Origin: JANNXY01 sp031409775
GTDB lineage: Bacteria > Patescibacteriota > Minisyncoccia > Phycocordibacterales > CAIZIN01
Assembly (NCBI GenBank): GCA_031409775.1
Contig: JANNXY010000007.1
Location: 1-11,903 of the forward strand
Length of the DNA: 11,903 bases
Direction of reading: 5' to 3'
Numbering within the stretch: position 1 is the stretch's first letter; each line of letters starts with the position of its first letter. A program made the position numbers and the translations under genes. The notes beneath the pieces were generated by a model. It had not been told where the DNA came from and searched no databases. It saw nothing but the letters and a program-made list of their open reading frames with translations. Of this stretch, positions 7,410 to 11,903 are shown piece by piece.

Positions 7410-7682
7410 TTATTTCAAAAGATATTTCCTCAAATCACTCATATTTTTAAATGGTCCTTTTAAATTTTTTCCTTTGTGAATATCGTCTAGAATACTATCC
7501 ATTTTTTTCTCGGTCTTTCGATTAAATTCTGGCTGTGTTGAAAAAACTATTCTCCTTTCCGCAATAAATGTCCTGAGGCTAGAGTTGATCACAGTGCTGA
7601 GAGTGAGCCCCATTTGGCTTGCGAGTTTCGCAGCTTGTTCCTTTACATCATTATCGATTTTTAAACTTGTTGTTGTTTTCAT
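7410..7682 (-). CDS. RelB/DinJ-like ribbon-helix-helix antitoxin
   Basis: This 90-residue protein starts with a ribbon-helix-helix DNA-binding domain: strand MKTTTSLKID, then helix DVKEQAAKLASQMG, TLSTVINSSLRTFI. This is the usual RelB/DinJ N-terminus. The remainder is a charged tail (KTEKKMDSILDDIHKG ... LRKYLL) expected to wrap the toxin. The start at 7682 is fixed by a consensus promoter whose -10 lies 7 nt upstream and by a palindromic operator touching the ATG. With the following gene it forms a two-gene antitoxin-first operon. Repression by the antitoxin-toxin complex at that palindrome is inferred from family behaviour. Confidence 0.9.
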   Translation of the reverse strand: MKTTTSLKIDNDVKEQAAKLASQMGLTLSTVINSSLRTFIAERRIVFSTQPEFNRKTEKKMDSILDDIHKGKNLKGPFKNMSDLRKYLLK

Positions 7683-7706
7683 AATACTAAGTATATACTA
7701 GGTATT
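7683..7706. promoter_or_regulatory. Palindromic operator of the RelB/YafQ-like operon
   Basis: A 24-bp near-perfect inverted repeat runs from AATACTAAGTAT to ATACTAGGTATT, with only the pairs at arm positions 6 and 7 unmatched. The symmetry extends by AT on each side to 7681-7708, touching the start codon. It covers the -10 box, so binding of the ribbon-helix-helix antitoxin would block RNA polymerase. Its position and symmetry are seen directly; the role is inferred. Confidence 0.7.
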
Positions 7707-7717
7707 ATTAATGTCAA
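7690..7717 (-). promoter_or_regulatory. Promoter of the RelB/YafQ-like operon
   Basis: The minus strand has consensus TTGACA (7712-7717), a 16-bp spacer and TATACT (7690-7695), then 7 nt to the ATG at 7682. This predicts initiation at or next to the start codon, i.e. a leaderless mRNA. Confidence 0.75.
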
Positions 7718-7758
7718 TATTTTGAAATAACAACAAAAATGTAGTTAGGGTGCAGTAG

Positions 7759-7794
7759 AAGTAAAAAACCTCCGATTCAGGAGGTTTTTTACTT
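7759..7794 (-). terminator. Intrinsic terminator of the mazF operon
   Basis: AAGTAAAAAACCTCC (7759-7773) is a perfect inverted repeat of GGAGGTTTTTTACTT (7780-7794) around a 6-nt loop. On the minus strand it gives a GC-capped stem followed by six T, directly after the mazF stop codon (7793-7795), which it overlaps. It isolates the mazF operon from the next toxin-antitoxin operon. The symmetric stem could also act on the plus strand. Confidence 0.92.
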
Positions 7795-8134
7795 ATCTAT
7801 CTAGTAGCGCATCGAGTCCTGCAAATATCTGCTCCAGTTCAGTCTGGGTTATCTCGCCGATCTTCTTTACTACCCTTTCCTTTGAAACCATTCTTGTTTG
7901 ACCAATTAAAACTTCTGATCTTTTATCTAGTTTATTTAATTCCCTAGGCTCTATAACTATGTCTTGTGGATATAACTTTATTTTTGAGGTCATTGGACAA
8001 ACCATTACCATTTCCGATAAATTAAAAGAGTTGCCAGAAATTACTACTGCGGGCCGACTACCTCTTTGTTCTTTGCCAACAGTTGGACTAAATTTCATAA
8101 AAACTATATCCCTTTGTTTTAATCCTTCTCCCAT
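7793..8134 (-). CDS. mazF: MazF/PemK-family endoribonuclease toxin
   Basis: This 113-residue protein matches MazF closely. It has LKQRDIVFMKFSPTVGKEQRGSRPAVVIS (the conserved GDIV...F.P..G.EQ.G.RP.vviS block with its active-site Arg) and MVMVCPMTSKIK (the conserved P.TS.i block with the catalytic Thr/Ser). The C-terminus (VLIGQTRMVSKERV, LEQIFAGLDALL) is also typical. MazF toxins cut mRNA or other RNA at short motifs. The ATG at 8134 overlaps the end of the antitoxin gene by 16 bp in another frame, indicating translational coupling. A strong terminator follows immediately. Confidence 0.94.
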   Translation of the reverse strand: MGEGLKQRDIVFMKFSPTVGKEQRGSRPAVVISGNSFNLSEMVMVCPMTSKIKLYPQDIVIEPRELNKLDKRSEVLIGQTRMVSKERVVKKIGEITQTELEQIFAGLDALLDR

Positions 8135-8373
8135 TCTAATATTTGATTACACCAATCATCCATCCCCTCTTCGGCCAACTCCATCCATTCTGGATCATTC
8201 TTCGCGTCCTTATATCCCTCTGCGATCTGTCTCTGCACTTCTTGCTTTTGCCATTTGGTGAAAGCTTCGATCAATATATCGTTCTTTGGAATATTTAATT
8301 CTTTGGACACTAGATCAAGCTTAGTAAGCATTGAGATAGGAAACGTAGTAGTGAAATTTCGGGTCTTTATCAT
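8119..8373 (-). CDS. Ribbon-helix-helix antitoxin partner of MazF
   Basis: The 84-residue product starts with MIKTRNFTTTFPISMLTKLDLVSKE, a basic strand followed by helices typical of Arc/MetJ-like ribbon-helix-helix antitoxins rather than the AbrB-type MazE. The C-terminal half is acidic (NDPEWMELAEEGMDDW) and should bind MazF. Longer starts in the same frame (8400, 8388) are unlikely, because they lie between the -35 and -10 boxes or inside the operator repeats. The ATG at 8373 is 6 nt after a consensus TATAAT. It overlaps mazF, consistent with an antitoxin-first operon. Confident as the antitoxin by context; the exact family name is uncertain. Confidence 0.88.
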   Translation of the reverse strand: MIKTRNFTTTFPISMLTKLDLVSKELNIPKNDILIEAFTKWQKQEVQRQIAEGYKDAKNDPEWMELAEEGMDDWCNQILEWEKD

Positions 8374-8404
8374 ATGTGTATTATACATGTGTAGAAACAT
8401 GTGT
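8372..8404. repeat. Three direct repeats, probable operator of the mazF operon
   Basis: On the plus strand ATATGTGT (8372-8379), ACATGTGT (8385-8392) and ACATGTGT (8397-8404) lie 13 and 12 bp apart, near one helical turn. They cover the -10, the spacer and the edge of the -35. Tandem half-sites at this spacing suit cooperative binding of ribbon-helix-helix dimers, so autorepression is likely. The repeats are visible; the binding protein is inferred. Confidence 0.6.
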
Positions 8405-8407
8405 CAA
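8380..8407 (-). promoter_or_regulatory. Promoter of the mazF operon
   Basis: The minus strand has perfect TTGACA (8402-8407), a 16-bp spacer, perfect TATAAT (8380-8385), then 6 nt to the antitoxin ATG at 8373. Such a strong consensus fits a promoter that is normally repressed. Initiation is predicted on the start codon. Confidence 0.8.
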
Positions 8408-8458
8408 ATTACCTGTTTATAGCCTAGGGGGAAAATAGCTGGTACAAATTCTACACAA

Positions 8459-8467
8459 TGGTATAAT
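8459..8467 (+). promoter_or_regulatory. Extended -10 promoter of the DUF378 gene
   Basis: TGG-TATAAT at 8459-8467 is a perfect extended -10 pointing towards the DUF378 gene. The predicted start near 8474 gives a leader of about 24 nt. No good -35 is seen. It is divergent from the mazF operon promoter, about 50 bp away. Confidence 0.6.
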
Positions 8468-8497
8468 TTGGGGTATTAGAACTTTAATGTAAAAACA

Positions 8498-8710
8498 ATG
8501 AAACTACACATGATCACGTCTATACTTCTAGTAATAGGAGGATTGAATTGGCTTTTGGTAGGGTTATTTGGTTGGGATATTAGTGCACTTTCGTTTATCG
8601 GAGGAATGGATTCAGTGATCGCCAAGATAATTTACATCCTAGTTGGATTGTCAGCTATCTATGAGATTTTCACTCACAAGAAAAACTGCAAAGCTTGCTC
8701 GGAAATGTAG
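8498..8710 (+). CDS. DUF378 family small membrane protein
   Basis: The 70-residue product has two hydrophobic segments (about residues 5-24, ITSILLVIGGLNWLLVGLFG, and about 40-58, VIAKIIYILVGLSAIYEIF). The GGLNWLLVGLF and YxLVGLSAIY phrases are diagnostic of DUF378. The family is widespread in bacteria and has no assigned function. The C-terminus is a short cytosolic-type tail with Lys and Cys (HKKNCKACSEM). It begins with ATG at 8498; another ATG at 8510 would cut the first segment. No Shine-Dalgarno site is visible. It is transcribed alone, divergently from the mazF operon, and ends in a terminator shared with the epimerase. Confidence 0.88.
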   Translation: MKLHMITSILLVIGGLNWLLVGLFGWDISALSFIGGMDSVIAKIIYILVGLSAIYEIFTHKKNCKACSEM

Positions 8711-8729
8711 GGATAAATTTAAAATATTA

Positions 8730-8757
8730 AAAACCCGCAGGTTAACCTACGGGTTTT
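8730..8757. terminator. Bidirectional intrinsic terminator between the DUF378 and epimerase genes
   Basis: AAAACCCG (8730-8737) pairs with CGGGTTTT (8750-8757). The inner AGGTTAACCT palindrome extends the stem after one C/A mismatch. T-runs are present on both strands (TTTT on plus, TTTTT on minus), so it serves the two convergent genes. Confidence 0.85.
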
Positions 8758-8774
8758 AAACTTGCACATAATAC

Positions 8775-8802
8775 GTCGTCGCCTAATGGACGTTGCGACG
8801 AC
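8775..8802. repeat. GC-rich inverted repeat downstream of the epimerase gene
   Basis: GTCGTCGC (8775-8782) and GCGACGAC (8795-8802) form a perfect 8-bp stem with a 12-nt loop. No T-tract follows on either strand. It would lie in the 3' untranslated part of the epimerase mRNA, just before the terminator at 8730-8757, and could protect the mRNA end. Function unknown. Confidence 0.5.
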
Positions 8803-8812
8803 ATGATTTCGA

Positions 8813-9871
8813 CTAAATCACATACTTCATATACCTTCCCTCTTTCTTTACGAAAGCGTCTTTGGGTTCGAATTTGTATTTGTAGCCGTACATATTGGTA
8901 AGCTTGGAGCCATCGACAGTGATCGGATATGAATAGGACTTCCAGCCACCTTTGGAGGTTGTGATCTTGCCTCGAGTAATATGCCACATGATAAAGAAAG
9001 CGAAGCGAATGAGCTGGGGGTGGATCTTCACTGCTTTCTTGTTCACCGCAGCTGCCATGTCAGGCCCCCTCACAACATCACCTGGAGGACAGATGTTGAA
9101 TACTTCGTACTCACCTTTCAGATCATTGAATGCTAGAAGCTCTACGACGTCCACCACGTCGTCTTCGTGGATAAACTGCCTGCACCATTTCTCTGTAATA
9201 GGTACAAACGATACAAGCATTTTCACCACACTATATGCCCATGATCCAGATAACTGTCCTGACAGTGCAGACTGGAGACCGAACCTGATGCGAGAGTATC
9301 TACCACGCGGACCAGTGATCGCAGCTGGGCGGACGATAAATATCTGCGGGATATTCTCGGGCTTGTTTGAACTACTTCTTATATTTGCGTATTTTTCTTC
9401 TAGATGTTTCTCGGTAATCCTTTTTTCTTCTGCGTAGAGATAATCTGTAACCCTGAAAGGTTCAGATTCTTTGTACCGATGCTCGATAGTATTGTCCGGG
9501 AAAGCACCGTATGATGCGACTGTAGAGAAATGTATGAGTTTCTTTACGGAAGACGTAGAGAATACGAAGTCAAAGACTGCATCAGACCCATCGATGTTCC
9601 ATTTCCACTGGACATCTTTGTAGCCATACATTTCCCGTATCTGCCATGCTGTATGTATCACGACATCTGGAGCGAATTCCTTGGCTTTGTCCTGCCAATC
9701 GCTCTTGTATAAATTTGTCTCAATAAACTCTACTTTATTATTTCCCTTCAACATTTCTGGAAAAAGCTCTTTATCGATTGCGAGAATCCTTTCTACATCG
9801 CTCCTTTTAGAAAATTCCAAACACAACATCGTCCCCACATATCCCGCCCCACCGGTTATAAGTATTTTCAT
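8813..9871 (-). CDS. NAD(P)-dependent epimerase/dehydratase, extended SDR family
   Basis: The 352-residue protein has a Rossmann N-terminus, MKILITGGAGYVG (GxxGxxG at 7-13), with an acidic residue after the second strand (AIDKE). DVVIHTAW follows, then the SDR serine/threonine region LIHFSTVASYGA (around 116-120) and the catalytic YxxxK pair Y146/K150. FIVRPAAITGPRG and FIHEDDVVDVVELL are typical of nucleotide-sugar epimerases. The substrate cannot be told. The last about 90 residues are basic and diverge from well-known GalE types. The start is placed at the ATG at 9871 because it opens directly on the Rossmann strand; a frame-compatible ATG at 9889 would add an odd MYIYIY. The AT repeat just upstream (TATATT, 9 nt before the ATG) may be a -10. 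It probably contributes to cell-envelope sugars, by family inference only. Confidence 0.92.
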   Translation of the reverse strand: MKILITGGAGYVGTMLCLEFSKRSDVERILAIDKELFPEMLKGNNKVEFIETNLYKSDWQDKAKEFAPDVVIHTAWQIREMYGYKDVQWKWNIDGSDAVFDFVFSTSSVKKLIHFSTVASYGAFPDNTIEHRYKESEPFRVTDYLYAEEKRITEKHLEEKYANIRSSSNKPENIPQIFIVRPAAITGPRGRYSRIRFGLQSALSGQLSGSWAYSVVKMLVSFVPITEKWCRQFIHEDDVVDVVELLAFNDLKGEYEVFNICPPGDVVRGPDMAAAVNKKAVKIHPQLIRFAFFIMWHITRGKITTSKGGWKSYSYPITVDGSKLTNMYGYKYKFEPKDAFVKKEGRYMKYVI

Positions 9872-9941
9872 ATATATATAAATATACACTAAATCTAGCT
9901 AAATTAGGAGGTGTCCACTTTTATACCCTATTGGCTAAAAT

Positions 9942-9958
9942 AAAGTAACACTTACTTT
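9942..9958. repeat. AT-rich perfect inverted repeat between the epimerase and vWA genes
   Basis: AAAGTAA-CAC-TTACTTT is a perfect 7-bp inverted repeat with a 3-nt loop. On the minus strand it is followed by ATTTTAG, so it could be a weak terminator for the vWA gene. It could equally be a binding site upstream of the epimerase gene. The rest of 9872-9997 holds a possible minus-strand TATAAT at 9969-9974 and nothing else I recognise. Confidence 0.35.
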
Positions 9959-9997
9959 GGTCAAGGCTATTATACATAGTACTATATTATGAACACT

Positions 9998-11587
9998 CTA
10001 TAATCTACTTAAACATCGATCCAGAATCCTCTTGAACACCTGCGGAAGATCACTGGCTTCTTCTGCCATTTCCTTGTCCGGGGTATAGATTTCTATCGCA
10101 CTTTTGGCAGAATCTGTGATCGCTACCCCCACAACTACGGCTCCAGAATCGCGCAATTTCTGCAATTCTTTCTTTAGCTTTTCTGTATCGTCACTACCGC
10201 CATCCGTCATCACTATTACAAGCTTCAACCTCTCGCCATTCATTATTTCTAATTTGGTTTTTGGATCTATTGCATCCGCTATTGCTTTGACCGCTTTGTA
10301 ATCCGCAGTACTTCCTGGAGCAGACGATAATGCTTTATACATCCCCACCCGCTCTTTCTCTGTTAGATTCGGTGCTAGGTTCTTTAAACTTTCTACATCA
10401 CTTCCAAATGTCAGACATTCTGTACGGATAGATAGCGGGTATTCTATGTCTGGAGCATCGAGTGCAAGCGTCTTGTAGAATTCCTGCATGGCTTCAAGTA
10501 GGAGCATCGCGGCCTTCCTCTGCTCTATGAGCTTCTCACCTTGCATTGATCCAGAAGTATCACAAACGATGTGCAGGTCGAAATTTGATATTATTTTCTC
10601 CAACTTCGGCCTCGTATCTATCTCTTCCCAAACTTTCGGCTTGGGCACTCCCGCTCTAGACTCTACGTATGCCTCTGCTGGCAATACCAAGACATCACCC
10701 TCTTCCTGGGGAAATACTGGAACCTGCATATCCCTTTTCCTCTCCTTTACTATCCTCTCGAATTGTTTACGTAATTCATCTATCGCTTTCTCATTAGTTT
10801 CGCTATCCACGATACTATCTACTTCTCGCTTCTTCCAACTACGATAATTTTCTAGATCATGCAGATCTACACCTTCCTTAGCTGCATATGCTTCGAGAGC
10901 TTTCTGTTCTGGAGATTTACTTTTTTCTTTTTCAGTCTTCACCATTTGCTCCACCAACTTTTCTAATTCTTCTGGTGAAAGGTCGATTGGTTGTGGATTA
11001 TTGTCCCAGAACTTCTGATACTCTCCTTCGAATGATTCGCCTGGCTTTTGACTTTCTCTATCTTCCTTTTTAAATTTATCTAAAATAGGCTTGATAAATT
11101 TCTCCTGAAAGTCAATTCTATCTGCCATAGTAGTTTCTGGTCTAGAGAAAAGATGGAGTAATTCCTTGAGTTTATTGTATTCTGCCCTCACATCTGGAGC
11201 AAGCACAGAATCCTCTCGCGTAATCTCATCACGCTTCAATGCATAAGCAAATTGCAAATGCTTGGGAAGTTTGGTCAGATCTGGATCAGGGAATTGCTTG
11301 GTGATACATAGATCCCGAGAAGATCCTACCAAGACTGGTGCGCGCTTCTCGACACTTGCATCCATCTTCACATCATCATAGCAATTGTCGGCTATCCTAT
11401 AGGCCTCGTCTGCTTTGAGTTTGGCTTGGTGCTTTCTCCATTTCCTTGCTCCATCTTTGCTCTTTATAAGTTCCTCGAGCTCACGCATATGCTCGCATTC
11501 ATGCAGGGTGGATTTCAGGGCAAACCTCGGCTCGAACCCTGCTTCACTCCAGTACCTAGTCGAATAGTAGAGAATCCTCTTGTCCAA
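9998..11587 (-). CDS. vWA-domain protein with an N-terminal HExxH motif, 5'-truncated
   Basis: Read from a TTG at 11587 it has 529 residues, but the same frame stays open and protein-like upstream to about 11764, so the TTG is probably not the original start. Near the N-terminus TLHECEHMRELEEL holds an HExxH zinc-peptidase motif (H29, E30, H33), and AYRIADNCYDDVKMD follows about 30 residues later. This order recalls the metallopeptidase-plus-VWA-like architecture of the DUF2201 group. A long charged, coiled region (about 155-290) is followed by a C-terminal vWA domain (about 334-525). Its MIDAS is intact: DTSGS (343-347), T427 in GSTADY and TDG (461-463). vWA proteins often work with MoxR-type AAA+ ATPases; such a partner might lie past the window edge. 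No signal peptide or membrane helix is seen, so a cytoplasmic location is likely. The 5' end abuts an IS3-family element. Confidence 0.8.
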   Translation of the reverse strand: MDKRILYYSTRYWSEAGFEPRFALKSTLHECEHMRELEELIKSKDGARKWRKHQAKLKADEAYRIADNCYDDVKMDASVEKRAPVLVGSSRDLCITKQFPDPDLTKLPKHLQFAYALKRDEITREDSVLAPDVRAEYNKLKELLHLFSRPETTMADRIDFQEKFIKPILDKFKKEDRESQKPGESFEGEYQKFWDNNPQPIDLSPEELEKLVEQMVKTEKEKSKSPEQKALEAYAAKEGVDLHDLENYRSWKKREVDSIVDSETNEKAIDELRKQFERIVKERKRDMQVPVFPQEEGDVLVLPAEAYVESRAGVPKPKVWEEIDTRPKLEKIISNFDLHIVCDTSGSMQGEKLIEQRKAAMLLLEAMQEFYKTLALDAPDIEYPLSIRTECLTFGSDVESLKNLAPNLTEKERVGMYKALSSAPGSTADYKAVKAIADAIDPKTKLEIMNGERLKLVIVMTDGGSDDTEKLKKELQKLRDSGAVVVGVAITDSAKSAIEIYTPDKEMAEEASDLPQVFKRILDRCLSRL

Positions 11588-11764
11588 ATCTACGGCAAAT
11601 GTATCTAGCTTTCCGTCTTTTGTGTCGATATCATCCCCACATTCGATAGTAAATGACCCGTCATCGGCATAATGGTCTAGGAAATTCCTCGCTTTCTCAA
11701 ACTCTTCTTGAATCTTCTTTCGAAGCAGTTCTTTCTCGACGTCTTTGGGATCTACTATTTGGAT
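11588..11764 (-). pseudogene. Upstream coding remnant of the vWA gene, lacking a start
   Basis: These 59 codons are in the same frame as the vWA gene and read like protein: IQIVDPKDVEKELLRKK, then FEKARNFLDHYADDGSF and DTFAVDLDKRILYYS across the TTG. There is no ATG, GTG or TTG in this stretch. The next in-frame codon that matters is the transposase TAG at 11777-11779. The simplest reading is that the IS landed inside the gene and removed its first codons and promoter. Expression would need a rare start codon, the internal TTG at 11587, or a promoter supplied by the IS. Confidence 0.65.
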
Positions 11765-11903
11765 TGGTCTTACCCCCTAATTTGAGACTCCTATTTCTTG
11801 ATTTTCAGATACACCGGTTAGCAATAATTTCTCCGACTGATAATAATTTGCTTCAAACTCCACTGGACTCACATAGCCCAAGGAAGAATGAAGTCTTTTG
11901 GTA
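11765..11903 (-). mobile_element. Right end of an IS3-family insertion sequence
   Basis: On the plus strand the proposed end begins TGGTCTTACCCCC at 11765, which has the 5'-TG and C-rich layout of IS3-family terminal repeats (compare TGATCTTACCC of IS3). It lies 12 bp beyond the transposase stop. A start at 11760 (TGGATTGG) is an alternative. The other end, and so any target duplication, is outside the window. Confidence 0.7.
11777..11903 (-). CDS. IS3-family transposase (OrfB), C-terminal fragment
   Basis: The window edge cuts this frame; only the last 42 residues and the TAG at 11777-11779 are present. TKRLHSSLGYVSPVEFEANY is the hallmark ending of the rve-type integrase domain of IS3-family OrfB, in which the RLHSSLGY motif is highly conserved. 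The tail LLLTGVSENQEIGVSN is variable in the family. The gene is on the same strand and in the same frame as the vWA gene that follows it, separated only by the TAG. Whether the element is intact cannot be judged here. Confidence 0.88.
   Translation of the reverse strand, partial: TKRLHSSLGYVSPVEFEANYYQSEKLLLTGVSENQEIGVSN

Noticed and set aside
8771..8804. Possible integron attC-like site in the GC-rich hairpin
   Set aside because: The paired ends lack the GTTRRRY/RYYYAAC boxes in the right arrangement and the element is too short; no integrase is nearby.
8742..8987. A minus-strand frame at the 3' end of the epimerase gene
   Set aside because: It overlaps the epimerase in another frame and runs through the terminator and the GC-rich hairpin.
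9906..9914. A GGAGG Shine-Dalgarno-like sequence on the plus strand
   Set aside because: No start codon followed by a credible open frame lies within ribosome-binding distance.
11777..11779. TAG between transposase and vWA gene as a recoded sense codon
   Set aside because: TAG also ends other genes here (the epimerase and the vWA gene themselves), and the transposase naturally ends at this point near its IS end, so recoding is not needed.
1..11903. UGA-as-glycine code, CRISPR array, tRNA or rRNA genes
   Set aside because: All genes read through without TGA as a sense codon. I saw no regularly spaced long repeats and no tRNA or rRNA signature by eye.

Overview
The window looks like a chromosomal segment from a Candidate Phyla Radiation (Patescibacteria, Parcubacteria-like) bacterium. 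This is inferred from gene content: a short RecO, an eukaryote-type IleRS with a CPR-style extra domain, a membrane-anchored protein with DUF11/Ig-like repeats, a hypothetical with a PNNRLG/FLRKE signature that I associate with recurrent CPR families, a DUF378 protein, and small toxin-antitoxin pairs. No 16S, tRNA or CRISPR is visible. TGA is never needed as a sense codon, so nothing points to the SR1/Gracilibacteria code.

Layout. Almost everything is on the minus strand. Positions 1-561 hold the start of an unrecognised CPR-type protein, with its own promoter, structured leader and Shine-Dalgarno site. Positions 709-3227 hold recO followed by a large DUF11-like surface protein, each with its own promoter. 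A small orphan plus-strand ORF (3301-3660) ends in a strong terminator that lies against the end of ileS (3693-7100). IleRS carries a complete histidine-phosphatase domain of about 195 residues, inserted between the two halves of a zinc knuckle. Upstream of ileS are two unrelated type II toxin-antitoxin operons: RelB/YafQ-like at 7148-7682 and RHH/MazF at 7793-8373. A DUF378 membrane protein reads the other way (8498-8710) and shares a terminator with an NAD-dependent epimerase (8813-9871). The last block is a vWA protein with an HExxH motif (9998-11587). Its 5' end runs, still open, into the end of an IS3-family element (11765-11903), which has probably cut off its start.

Regulation. At least four minus-strand genes have a recognisable -10 box ending only 6-7 nt before the ATG and no Shine-Dalgarno site, which predicts leaderless mRNAs. 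A fifth, ileS, is close to this. This pattern also fixes several start codons: the upstream TTG starts of ileS and recO fall inside promoter elements. Both antitoxin promoters are overlapped by repeats that make good autoregulatory operators.

The most unusual items are the IleRS-histidine phosphatase fusion, the shared leaderless promoter layout, and the metallopeptidase-like/vWA gene interrupted by an IS in the same reading frame.
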